The notes under the pieces: model-generated
Database searches by the model: none
What the model was told of the DNA's origin: nothing
What the model saw: the letters and a program-made list of their open reading frames with translations, nothing else
Made by a program: the position numbers and the translations under genes
Part shown: positions 43,578-51,560 of the stretch, in pieces
How positions within the stretch are numbered: the first letter of the stretch is position 1
Layout: every line of letters begins with the position of its first letter
Assembly: GCA_002069885.1 (NCBI GenBank)
Contig: MWCD01000025.1
Span: forward strand, 1 to 51,907
Reading direction: 5' to 3'
Length of the DNA stretch: 51,907 nt
From: a bacterium ADurb.Bin236
GTDB taxonomy: Bacteria; UBP15; UBA6099

Positions 43578-44912
43578 CTAACCGCCCAGATTCATAAGCT
43601 TCTCGCGCAATTTTTCCAGATCGAAAGGCATTGCGGCGGGTCCGGCCGCTTTAAGCTCGTCGCGGGCGATTCTCATTACGCACGCCGCCAGCTTGTCCGG
43701 GTCGTGCCTCACTAGCTCGTCTTCTCTGACAAGGTCTTCGGCTATTACGTTCCTGATTCCGAGCCGGGCTATGTTCTCGCGGTCCACCTTGACCGGTCGC
43801 GCGCCCTCCGCCTCGTATCTCGCCAGCAGCCTCGACGGGTATTTTTTGTTTACGACTATGTGGTCGATTGAGTTGCGCCCTGTCAACTTGATGACGCGCG
43901 ACGCGTGATCCGCGGCGGTGAACCCGTCCGTTTCGCCCGGCTGCGTCATCACGTTGCATACGTACACTCGGGTCGCCCTCGTGCGGCGCACAGCGTTCAG
44001 CAGATCCTTGACCAGCAGATTGGGCATTATGCTCGTGAACAGCGAGCCGGGGCCTATGACGACGATGTCCGCGTCGATTATCGCCGCGACCGCCTCCGGG
44101 AGCGCCCGCGCGTCCGCCGGCGACAGGAACACCCTGTTGATCTTCGCCGGGTCCGCCGTTATGCTCGATTCACCGGTCACTATCAGGCCGTTTTCCATCT
44201 CCGCGCACAGCGTCACGTTCTGCACTGTGGATGGCAGCACGCGCCCGCGAACGTTCAAAACCTTGCTCAGCTCCTGAACCGCCAGATTGAAATCGCCATG
44301 CTTCAACTCCGTCATCGCCGCCAGAAGAAGGTTGCCCACCGAGTGTCCTTTGAGTGGCCCCTCGCCATGAAAACGGCTGCTAAAGAGGTCTATCATAGAT
44401 GTCTCTGACGGCGCGAGCGCGGCAATGCACTGACGTATGTCCCCGGGGGGCAGAATGTTAAGCTCGTCCCTCAGCCGCCCCGAACTGCCTCCGTCGTCGC
44501 TCACCGTCACTATGGCTGTGATGTTAGATGTGTATTCCTTAAGACCGCGAAGCAGCGAGTGAAGGCCCGTGCCGCCGCCGAGAACGACAATTTTTATGCC
44601 CTTGCTGAGCATCACTTCCTCGTACAATCGGTCTATGAGCTTGTCGTTGCCCCCGTCCGGCATGAAAACCCCTATCACGCGCCCGTTGAGACGCCGCACT
44701 CCGTAGATAATGAAAGCTATGCCGAGCAGCGACAGCGAAATCCCGAACACACCCTGCCTGACATAGGATGTCACCAGAAGATAGAACTCGCGGGGGATGT
44801 TCTTGCCCATGATGAAGACCGCGCCGAGACTTAGCATTAGGGCGCCGAGAGCTATCACCGCCACCCATCTTTTTATACGGAGTCCCGGAAGGAACCATTT
44901 CCAACCGTTCAT
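43578..44912 (-). CDS. yvcK: YvcK/CofD-family protein with N-terminal membrane anchor
   Basis: 444 residues, longer than the usual 310-330 because of two N-terminal transmembrane helices (about 15-37 and 50-72). The cytoplasmic part begins KIVVLGGGTGLHSLLRGLKEY, then TVSDDGGSSGRLRDEL, the DIRQCIAALA and GHSVGNLLLAAM segments, and GPGSLFTSIMPNLLV. YvcK proteins bind UDP-N-acetylglucosamine and support cell-wall synthesis and gluconeogenic growth in Bacillus. It lies 27 bases after rapZ, a pairing conserved in Gram-positives, and 20 bases plus leader before gap. Confidence 0.95.
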   Translation of the reverse strand: MNGWKWFLPGLRIKRWVAVIALGALMLSLGAVFIMGKNIPREFYLLVTSYVRQGVFGISLSLLGIAFIIYGVRRLNGRVIGVFMPDGGNDKLIDRLYEEVMLSKGIKIVVLGGGTGLHSLLRGLKEYTSNITAIVTVSDDGGSSGRLRDELNILPPGDIRQCIAALAPSETSMIDLFSSRFHGEGPLKGHSVGNLLLAAMTELKHGDFNLAVQELSKVLNVRGRVLPSTVQNVTLCAEMENGLIVTGESSITADPAKINRVFLSPADARALPEAVAAIIDADIVVIGPGSLFTSIMPNLLVKDLLNAVRRTRATRVYVCNVMTQPGETDGFTAADHASRVIKLTGRNSIDHIVVNKKYPSRLLARYEAEGARPVKVDRENIARLGIRNVIAEDLVREDELVRHDPDKLAACVMRIARDELKAAGPAAMPFDLEKLREKLMNLGG

Positions 44913-44939
44913 GGCCTGCCTCGCTCGCGGGCGCGGGCG

Positions 44940-45833
44940 TCAGCCCGCGGAAATGTCCCTGTGTTTGACCGACACGTTGTATCCATGCTGGGTTAAAATC
45001 CTGCAAAGCTCGATGGAGAGAACAACCGATCTGTGGTGTCCTCCCGTGCAGCCGACCGCCACCACCAGATTGCGCCTGCCTTCGGCTATGACGTGCGGCA
45101 GCGTGAACAGCAGAAGGTCGGCCGTTTTCGAGATGTAGTCCTGCGTCACTTGACTCGTCATCACGAACTCGCGCACTTCCCTGTTCTCTCCCGAAAAATT
45201 CTTCAGCGATTCCTCATAGTAAGGATTCGGCAGGAAGCGCACATCAAGAGCCACATCGGCCTCCGGCGGCAGACCGTACTTGAAACCGAATGATATTATG
45301 GTGACCGAAAGCCCGGCGGACTGCTCGTCTCCGAGTATCGCCTTTGAAATTTCTTTTTTGAGAGCCGCCGGCGTTTTTGTGGATGTGTCTATGTAGTAGT
45401 CCGCTCGGTCCTTGAGCCTCTTGAGAGCTTTTCGCTCCGCGTGAACGCCCTCGATTATCGTCGTCTCGTCGTTCGCCAGAGGAGGCAGTCTGCGAGTCTC
45501 CTTATAGCGGCGCAGCAACGCCGAATCGTTCGCGTCGAGATAAATGATTTTGTAGCTGTAAGCCGCGCGGTCCAGAGCGTCCAGAGCCTTGAACAGTTCG
45601 TCGAAGAACTCCCCGCCCCTGATGTCTATCACCAGCGAAACGCGGTCTATCTTCCTGCTCGAATTCGCCGCCAGTTCCGCAAAATGCGGGATCAGCGCCG
45701 GCGGCAGATTGTCGACGCAATAGAAACCCATGTCCTCTAGGCACTTGTTGGCGAACGTCTTTCCCGCCCCGCTCATGCCTGTGAGGATGTAAAACTCGAC
45801 CTTAAGATTCTTTTTTTGCGTAGTCATAGTCAA
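44940..45833 (-). CDS. rapZ: RNase adapter / nucleotide-binding protein RapZ
   Basis: 297 residues if started at 45833; MTMTTQKKN may include upstream non-coding residues, and no good ribosome site is seen. The P-loop GMSGAGKT (about 19-26) and the C-terminal GCTGGHHRSVVLS, which forms the RapZ sensor pocket, are clear. The family controls glucosamine-6-phosphate synthesis in E. coli and has related roles in others. The first 32 bases overlap the end of the riboflavin synthase gene in another frame, so they are translationally linked. yvcK follows. Confidence 0.94.
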   Translation of the reverse strand: MTMTTQKKNLKVEFYILTGMSGAGKTFANKCLEDMGFYCVDNLPPALIPHFAELAANSSRKIDRVSLVIDIRGGEFFDELFKALDALDRAAYSYKIIYLDANDSALLRRYKETRRLPPLANDETTIIEGVHAERKALKRLKDRADYYIDTSTKTPAALKKEISKAILGDEQSAGLSVTIISFGFKYGLPPEADVALDVRFLPNPYYEESLKNFSGENREVREFVMTSQVTQDYISKTADLLLFTLPHVIAEGRRNLVVAVGCTGGHHRSVVLSIELCRILTQHGYNVSVKHRDISAG

Positions 45834-46449
45834 AAAGTTTTTTCAACAGGGAGGCGTCCCCTCCCCTGTTCGCCGCGTTCACGGCGTATCTTGCGAGCAC
45901 GTCCGCCTCAAGGTTCACCGTAGCGCCCGGCTTCTTTTCTCCAAGAGTCGTCTGCGCCGCGGTGTGAGGAATGACATACGCCTCGAAAACGTCGCCCTTC
46001 GTCTCGCCGACAGTCAGGCTGATACCGTCAACCGCCACGCTGCCTTTCTTGGCGATGAACGGAGCAAGCTGCGCCGGATGCCTAACTCCGAACGTTATCT
46101 GAGTCGTCTGCGGCCGGACGTACGCTATCAATCCGACCGCGTCCACATGGCCCAGCACCCAGTGCCCGCCAAGCTTGTCGCCGACCCGCAACGACGGCTC
46201 CACGTTCACACGCCCGCCCCGCTTCAACCCCGATAGAGTGGTCAGCCTGTGCGTCTCCTCGCCGACATCCATCGTCAGCATGTCTCCGTCTATCAAAGTG
46301 ACCGTCAGGCAAACCCCGTCCACTGCCACGCTGTCACCCAGATCCGCCTCCGCCGCCGTCTGCGGACATATCAGCGAAAGCGCCAAAGACCCGGCTTTAC
46401 GCCTGATGTCTTTCGCTATCCCTATCTCTCTTATTATCCCTGTGAACAA
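45802..46449 (-). CDS. ribE: Riboflavin synthase, alpha-type
   Basis: 215 residues with two lumazine-binding repeats, each with VAVDGxxLTV (VDGVCLTV about 43 and VDGISLTV about 140). It dismutates two 6,7-dimethyl-8-ribityllumazine molecules into riboflavin. The start codon is TTG at 46449, reading MFTGII as is usual, with GAGG just upstream. No ribA, ribB, ribH or ribD genes are nearby, and no FMN riboswitch is visible upstream. It is first in the operon ribE-rapZ-yvcK-gap-pgk. Confidence 0.95.
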   Translation of the reverse strand: MFTGIIREIGIAKDIRRKAGSLALSLICPQTAAEADLGDSVAVDGVCLTVTLIDGDMLTMDVGEETHRLTTLSGLKRGGRVNVEPSLRVGDKLGGHWVLGHVDAVGLIAYVRPQTTQITFGVRHPAQLAPFIAKKGSVAVDGISLTVGETKGDVFEAYVIPHTAAQTTLGEKKPGATVNLEADVLARYAVNAANRGGDASLLKKLFDYDYAKKES

Positions 46450-46993
46450 TATCCGTCCTCGCCTCTCTCTGCGCGAAGTTTCATATATTCTATTTTAATG
46501 TAATCGAATAATCAATCAGCCGCAAACATGCCAACCTCGACATCTTTGTTTAACTAACGATATGTCATTTCTAATATGCTGATTCCGAAGTCGTCGAAAA
46601 CGCATTGGATTGACCGCACGGTGAACTTATCCTCTTGTCCGAAACGCTCGAACACATCGCCCCGACAATTACGGCAAAAAAACAATCGTTTGTCTGATCG
46701 GTCAACATGGCGCAAAAACATTTCTCGAAAGATTGATAAACGCTATTTGTGCCATAGAACAATGTGCGATAAATGCCTGTTTTTTGCATTTTAGGCATAC
46801 AATGTCAATGTCCGCTCTTGTTTCGAAGTCTTTTTGAACAGAAAGCTAAAATTTGTGTGTTTTGTTAAAAAAACAGTTTATGACACAATTGCACCTAAAA
46901 AATATTATTTTAAATATTCTTTTTATCATGAGTTTATTTTATTGCCATGAAACAGTAAACGATAATGAAAAAATAATTTTTTAAAAAAATGTT

Positions 46994-47022
46994 TTGATTT
47001 GTCAGTTGTCGGGTAATATAAG
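46994..47022 (+). promoter_or_regulatory. Candidate promoter of the repeat-protein gene
   Basis: TTGATT (46994-46999) and TATAAG (47017-47022) with 17 bp spacing, giving a start near 47029. The first TTTGTCA word lies between the two hexamers and starts inside the -35. Confidence 0.45.
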
Positions 47023-47106
47023 GCAGGTTGGAAAATATGTGACTTTTGTCATACTGTGTCGGGATCAAAGTCATCAAAATGATGAAAACCGGGCAAATCT
47101 GACAAA
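46998..47106. repeat. TTTGTCA / TGTCGGG direct and inverted repeats (candidate operators)
   Basis: TTTGTCA at 46998-47004 and 47045-47051, and inverted at 47100-47106. TGTCGGG follows the first two at 47007-47013 and 47057-47063, with spacers of two and five bases. The first pair overlaps the promoter and the second lies just past the expected start of transcription, a layout that fits a repressor binding site. The protein at 47140 is a candidate binder. Confidence 0.5.
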
Positions 47107-47139
47107 TACAACAATTTAATTGGGATGGAGGGGTTTCAA

Positions 47140-47757
47140 ATGACGGAGAATCTTCATCAACCGTGGAAAAGGGAGTTAGTGATAGTAGAGCTGAAGAGGA
47201 TTATAGCGGACGGAGGCTCTTTAAGGTTTGACCCGGACAGAAAAGACACATCGCTGGAAGACGCGGTTTATGACGTTTTCGGCGGGTGGCGGACCGCATT
47301 TATTGAGGCGGGAATAAACCCAAAAACGAAACTGATAAACTACTGGACGGAAGAAGAAGTGATAAAAAGGCTCAGACAACTTGCGGAGCGCGAAGAGCCT
47401 CTAAACACATTGCACCTAGAGATGAATCATCCCCGTTTGTGGAATGCCGCAAGAAGGTTCTTCTCAAACATAGAGAACGCCATAGCCGCAGCAGGGATGG
47501 AATACTCCGAAGTCAAGAAACGTCAGTCATGGAGCGAAGACAAGATATCTGGAAAAATCTGCCAGATGTTCGAGAGAGGCGAGGATATCTCGCAGATATC
47601 GCTGATGAAAAAAGATTCCAAGCTTCTAGCGGCCGGCCAGAAATGCTACGGCTCATGGCGTCAGGCGGTGGAAGCCGCGGGCATCAAATACGAAGACGTC
47701 AAGCATCGCAGGCGCTCAAGAAAGGCCTCGTCAAAAGCTGTCTGCGCTCAGGCCTGA
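47140..47757 (+). CDS. Protein of homing-endonuclease-associated repeats without nuclease domain
   Basis: 205 residues from the ATG at 47140, preceded seven bases upstream by GGAGGGG. It is built of three repeats of about 55-60 residues, each opening with W(K/T/S)xExxIxx and closing with a W or N/FxxAxxxAG(I/M) motif (WRTAFIEAGI, IENAIAAAGM, WRQAVEAAGI). These are helix-turn-helix-like DNA-binding repeats usually attached to HNH or other homing nucleases. No catalytic motif is present here. The C-terminus is basic (KHRRRSRKASSK). A strong terminator follows. A DNA-binding regulator is inferred. Confidence 0.8.
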   Translation: MTENLHQPWKRELVIVELKRIIADGGSLRFDPDRKDTSLEDAVYDVFGGWRTAFIEAGINPKTKLINYWTEEEVIKRLRQLAEREEPLNTLHLEMNHPRLWNAARRFFSNIENAIAAAGMEYSEVKKRQSWSEDKISGKICQMFERGEDISQISLMKKDSKLLAAGQKCYGSWRQAVEAAGIKYEDVKHRRRSRKASSKAVCAQA

Positions 47758-47824
47758 TTTCTGTTTTTTGATATCCAACTAACTTTGCATCGCGCTTTTG
47801 CTCTATCAATACAATAAATCGAAC

Positions 47825-47870
47825 CCGCCTTCGGCCTCGGAAAGAACGAAAGCTGGAGGCGGTTTTTATT
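47825..47870 (+). terminator. Rho-independent terminator of the repeat-protein gene
   Basis: CCGCCTTCGGC pairs with GCTGGAGGCGG over eleven positions with two wobble pairs, loop near CTCGGAAAGAAC, and is followed by TTTTTATTT (47863-47871). This is the strongest terminator in the window. Confidence 0.85.
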
Positions 47871-47999
47871 TCTGCATCGATTTGATGTTCACCTTGATAT
47901 TCAAGCAAAAAACTGACTGGTTCGACAAATCGGTTTTCGATAATTATAATACTGACGCCTGCGGCAAGAGGCGACATTCTTCACTTGGGGGACGCTCTC

Positions 48000-49022
48000 A
48001 TGGATCTCAGCAAAATCGACATAAAGGTTTATAACGACTTGGCTAAGTTTCCGTGGTTTATGATAGGCGACGACGGAAAGCTGAGAGTGCGCCCAGACTC
48101 CGGGGTTCCGGCGGTGATCGACGACCACTCGCATCTGGGCTGGAGCTATTTTTTCGGCGGCGTGGTGGACCACCTAAAATACTACGGGCCGACGCAGTAT
48201 TTCTACAACTACGACGAGCCGCAGGATGTTCTCAATGAGAAAGCGCATCCGACGGACGCCGAAGCTAAGATGATTGAGAAAGACATCTATATGATGTTGT
48301 TCAGGTGTCCGCCCATAGCCCGCTCGCAGACCGTGCCCAACCTGCTCGAAGAGATGGACCGCTTCAACGTCACGCACATAATGTCTCTGCCTATCGAGGT
48401 TCCGATACGGTCTAGGCACGCGCGGCAGACGATGGCGGCTTGCAAAACTAGCGACAGGCTTATCCCGTTCGCGGCGGTTCATCCGCAGACGCCCAGCTAT
48501 GAGAAAAGGATAAGGGATATGGCGGCTGACGGCGCTCGCGGGCTGAAATACCACCCCGAATTCCAGTTCTGCGCTCCGGACAACAAACGCGCGCTTCGCA
48601 TCTTTGAGGTTTGCGAAGATCTTGACCTACCGGTTCTCTGCCACGCCGGATCGACCGGCTCCGAGCCTCCATTCATGCAGAAACTCGCGCAGATGCACAG
48701 ATACCGGGTGGTGTTCGAGTCTTTCCCGAAACTCAAGTTTATCCTAGGCCATTCAGGTCTGAACAATATCGACGAAGCGCTGGCGTACGCCAAAGAATTC
48801 GAGCATGTCTATCTGGACCTCGCCGGACAGCCCGTCAACCAGACGCGTTATATCATCCAGAACGCAGACGTAAACAAAGTCCTGTACGGATCGGACTGGG
48901 CGTTTTATCCAATGGGAGTGACGCTCGGCCGGACTCTTGTCGCCACAGAGGGCATGCCGGAAGAAGTGCGGCAGAAAGTGCTGCACGACAACGCCGCCCG
49001 GCTGTTCAAAATAGGCAACTGA
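48000..49022 (+). CDS. Amidohydrolase family (amidohydrolase_2-like) metal-dependent hydrolase
   Basis: 340 residues from the ATG at 48000, with GGGGGA eight bases upstream; a TTG five codons upstream is in frame. The N-terminal metal motif is HxH at H43 and H45 (DDHSHLGWS), a later His is in LCHAGST, then HSGLNNIDEAL and the metal Asp in GSDWAF. The C-terminus NAARLF is typical. The TIM-barrel family includes decarboxylases and hydrolases of aromatic or small carboxylic compounds; the substrate is unknown. The end is convergent with the acetyl-CoA hydrolase-like gene. Confidence 0.87.
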   Translation: MDLSKIDIKVYNDLAKFPWFMIGDDGKLRVRPDSGVPAVIDDHSHLGWSYFFGGVVDHLKYYGPTQYFYNYDEPQDVLNEKAHPTDAEAKMIEKDIYMMLFRCPPIARSQTVPNLLEEMDRFNVTHIMSLPIEVPIRSRHARQTMAACKTSDRLIPFAAVHPQTPSYEKRIRDMAADGARGLKYHPEFQFCAPDNKRALRIFEVCEDLDLPVLCHAGSTGSEPPFMQKLAQMHRYRVVFESFPKLKFILGHSGLNNIDEALAYAKEFEHVYLDLAGQPVNQTRYIIQNADVNKVLYGSDWAFYPMGVTLGRTLVATEGMPEEVRQKVLHDNAARLFKIGN

Positions 49023-49090
49023 ACTGCCATCAAAATGTTTTGATATAGATTTGCGCTAAAATAATTTTTGGCATGTTTTATGTGTGAAAT

Positions 49091-49109
49091 GGGCGCGGGA
49101 ACCGCGCCC
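49091..49109. terminator. Perfect GC-rich convergent hairpin
   Basis: GGGCGCGG-GAA-CCGCGCCC: an eight-pair stem with a three-base loop, between the convergent amidohydrolase and acetyl-CoA hydrolase-like genes. No long T tract on either strand, but the minus-strand side has ATTTCA. Likely a bidirectional terminator or attenuating stem. Confidence 0.65.
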
Positions 49110-49162
49110 CTGCCCGGCAATACTATCGACAATTCCGCATAGATCGATCAATCCGAATCGAA

Positions 49163-51313
49163 TCAGATGACGCCGTCTTCGGCGAGGGCGTAGAGGACGA
49201 GTTTCTGGATGATTTTCTCTTTGCGGTCCAAGGGCGAATCGAGTTGCATGCGTTCGAGATAAGGTTTTGCGGCGGCGGGCGGCCTGAACGTTTTGCCTAT
49301 GGCGGCTCCGGTCGGGCGGAACCCTTTTGGAGTCAGCCGCGCCTTCAGCCCGCGAAGCGCTTTTGCAAGCCCAAGCTCTTCCTTGGTCAGTTCCGTTCCG
49401 TACGGGAATGTGGGGAACAGGCCCTCTTTGATGAAAGGCTTGGCGAGGTTCGCCACCGCCTCAGGCAGATTGCCTCTGAAAGCCAGCGGTATCTGGTAGT
49501 CGGCGGGAACTTTGCTGTTCTCCTTTGCCTTTTTCAACAGAGCCTGCTGGAACCTCGAATCTGTTATCTTGAGAATTTCTATGATTGTGTCGCGGTCGGT
49601 TTTGCCGCGGACATCTGCGATGCCATATTCGGTGACGAAGATGTCGCGCAGGTGCCGGGGGATTGTGAGGTTGCCTACGCTGAAGACGATGTTTGATTCC
49701 GGGCCGGAGGAGCCGGCGCGGACGCTACGCACGACGATGATTGAGCGCGCTCCGGGAATCTCGTGCCCCATAGACACGAAGTTAAATTGGCCGCCGACGC
49801 CGCTGATGACCTGATTATTGTCCAGCGTGTCGGAGGCGACGCCGCCGAGGATTGTAGCCATCATTGCAGTATTGACGAAGCGGCCGTGCAGCCGTTGCAG
49901 GAGCTTCAGTTCGTCTTGTCCGGGAATCTGGTTGACGAAGCTGATTTCGCGCATCTTGATTTCGCGGCGGCGGGCGTCGTCCATGCTCATCAACTGGTCG
50001 TAGAACCATCGCGAGCCGATGAAGAAGCCGGCGTGGATGAGAAGCCCGTTGGTCAGCTTGTCGCCGAGGCACTCGTTCACCACGCGGTTGCGGGCGACGA
50101 TGTCCCGCATGTCGGCGGGAATTCTATCGCCGTTCGGCAATACAAGGCAGCCGTCGTTCCACGCCACGTTGTCCTTAAAAATCCCGAACTTGCGCAGCGC
50201 GCGGAAGACTTCTTCGGTTATCCACGGGCCGATTATTCCCCGGTCGAGCAGCACGTTTATGTTGTCGGCGGTGACTTCCTCTCCGATGACGCCTTCGTTG
50301 AGCAGGCTTTGAAGGATGGGATGATCGTAAACGCGGCGCTTGATGATGCCGCTGTCCATGAGGCGGATAAAACCGTCGAAGATGAACTCGGAGCAACCGT
50401 AAAGCCCTTTCTCAAAAGGCTCCTCCCCGCCCACTTTCTGAATGATGGGCATGAACTTCTCGTCGACTTTCGTGTCTCTTACGATTCTTCTGTATACATC
50501 GTTTTTCTCGTGACGCAGTTGTAAGGCGTACACTATGGCGTCCGCCAGCGAGCCGAAGCCGACCTGAAAAGTGCCGCCGTCTTTGATGAGGGCGCTGACA
50601 TGGAAACCAATGGAATAATCGGTGACTGTTATCGGCTCTTTGGGAGGAGCAAAAATCGGGTGATGTCCGGCGTCGCAGTCGAGTATGCCTGTGAATTCTT
50701 CAGGCGAACACTCTCCGGCTCCATACATGTACGGCATGTTGCGGTTGACCTGAGCGAGGATGGCGACATTGCGTCCGGCGGCTCGCGCCCGGTTCATGTC
50801 CCAAAGCTGCATGACGGTGGCGTCCGCGTTGCTTCCCGTGCTGTATTTGCCTGCGGCTGATTGCTCGGAGACCATGATGGCGACCGCGTTGCAGCCGGCG
50901 GCTTCTATGTCTCTTGCGACATGCGTGTAATTGCTGGACATGTAGCCATGCTGCATGGCTGGTTTGCCAAGCCCGGTTCCCGGAGAAAGATAAATCTCCT
51001 GAAGGTCTACGTTGGCGGGAAGTTTCCCCGCGTGGGCGTCCCTCATGTACACCGGGTCAGGATAGCCGCCGAAGAGCCTTTCGCAGAGCGGCTGTATCAG
51101 CCTGCGCTCAATGTCGCTATTCCATGCGGGCGTCTGCAGAGTCAATCCGCTCATCATAGTAAGTTTGATGCTCGGATCGGCTTTCGCCCTCCTGTAGAAT
51201 TCGTTCGCGATCACCGTGGGTTTGCCGACTGCTATCGGCAATCCGAGGATAATGTTTTTTCCGATGGTGGATATCGCGTCGTCCACAATTCTTTCGACGT
51301 CTTTGTAAATCAT
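49163..51313 (-). CDS. Acetyl-CoA hydrolase/transferase family protein
   Basis: 716 residues, longer than the usual 430-550 of acetyl-CoA hydrolase or 4-hydroxybutyrate CoA-transferase. The N-terminal part has LGLPIAVGKP, the PxGxGLGKPAMQ-like LSPGTGLGKPAMQ and MVSEQSA. A middle stretch includes the TLDNNQVISGVGGQFNFVSMGHEIPGARSIIVV segment, which is the family's CoA-transfer core. A C-terminal ~100 residues is extra. It would move CoA between acyl groups. The ribosome site GGAGG stands seven bases before the ATG. Exact acyl substrate is unknown. Confidence 0.85.
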   Translation of the reverse strand: MIYKDVERIVDDAISTIGKNIILGLPIAVGKPTVIANEFYRRAKADPSIKLTMMSGLTLQTPAWNSDIERRLIQPLCERLFGGYPDPVYMRDAHAGKLPANVDLQEIYLSPGTGLGKPAMQHGYMSSNYTHVARDIEAAGCNAVAIMVSEQSAAGKYSTGSNADATVMQLWDMNRARAAGRNVAILAQVNRNMPYMYGAGECSPEEFTGILDCDAGHHPIFAPPKEPITVTDYSIGFHVSALIKDGGTFQVGFGSLADAIVYALQLRHEKNDVYRRIVRDTKVDEKFMPIIQKVGGEEPFEKGLYGCSEFIFDGFIRLMDSGIIKRRVYDHPILQSLLNEGVIGEEVTADNINVLLDRGIIGPWITEEVFRALRKFGIFKDNVAWNDGCLVLPNGDRIPADMRDIVARNRVVNECLGDKLTNGLLIHAGFFIGSRWFYDQLMSMDDARRREIKMREISFVNQIPGQDELKLLQRLHGRFVNTAMMATILGGVASDTLDNNQVISGVGGQFNFVSMGHEIPGARSIIVVRSVRAGSSGPESNIVFSVGNLTIPRHLRDIFVTEYGIADVRGKTDRDTIIEILKITDSRFQQALLKKAKENSKVPADYQIPLAFRGNLPEAVANLAKPFIKEGLFPTFPYGTELTKEELGLAKALRGLKARLTPKGFRPTGAAIGKTFRPPAAAKPYLERMQLDSPLDRKEKIIQKLVLYALAEDGVI

Positions 51314-51429
51314 TGAATTCCTCCGCAGGTGAACATCCCGTGCCGCTCCAAAATTGGAGCATATTATAAGCGCCGAAACGGTTTAAATAAAGCTTTCGCG
51401 CTCTGTTTTGAGCCGGGGCGGGGGTTTTC

Positions 51430-51459
51430 TTGACAAGCGCTCTTTAAGGTCATTACATT
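51430..51459 (+). promoter_or_regulatory. Candidate promoter for the last gene
   Basis: TTGACA (51430-51435) and TACATT (51454-51459) with 18 bp spacing on the plus strand. A second TATAAT at 51489-51494 is an alternative -10. Confidence 0.45.
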
Positions 51460-51524
51460 AATTATGCGCGTCGGCGACTAATGCTCGCTATAATTAGCTT
51501 CAGGAGCGACGAGCCGGGGCGACT

Positions 51525-51560
51525 ATGAGAAGCCGCTCCTGCCGACGCTTGTCATCATGA
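51525..51560 (+). CDS. Possible Arg-rich leader peptide (MRSRSCRRLSS)
   Basis: An eleven-codon frame from ATG 51525, with GGGG five bases upstream, ends in a TGA that overlaps the start of the next gene as ATGA. Five of eleven residues are Arg. It could be a coupled leader or a chance frame. Confidence 0.25.
   Translation: MRSRSCRRLSS

Larger units (their letters stand above)
46450..47139. other. AT-rich intergenic region with regulatory repeats
   Basis: 690 bp between ribE and the repeat-protein gene. The part from 46800 on is strongly AT-rich, unlike the rest of the window. It holds the promoter and repeated words listed at 46994 and 46998. A weak stem ATGCCT/AGGCAT lies at 46774-46799. 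I see no gene; short frames here have no ribosome site and no recognisable product. Signs of acquired DNA or an extended control region cannot be told apart. Confidence 0.6.

Noticed and set aside
46571-46798. Short frames on both strands in the AT-rich region after ribE
   Set aside because: Neither has a ribosome site or a recognisable domain; the region is better read as regulatory.
46450-46800. FMN riboswitch ahead of ribE
   Set aside because: The conserved helices and loop motifs of that riboswitch were not found.
46994-47022. A sigma-54 promoter ahead of the repeat-protein gene, given rpoN nearby
   Set aside because: No TGGCAC-N5-TTGC arrangement is seen; a sigma-70-like pair fits better.
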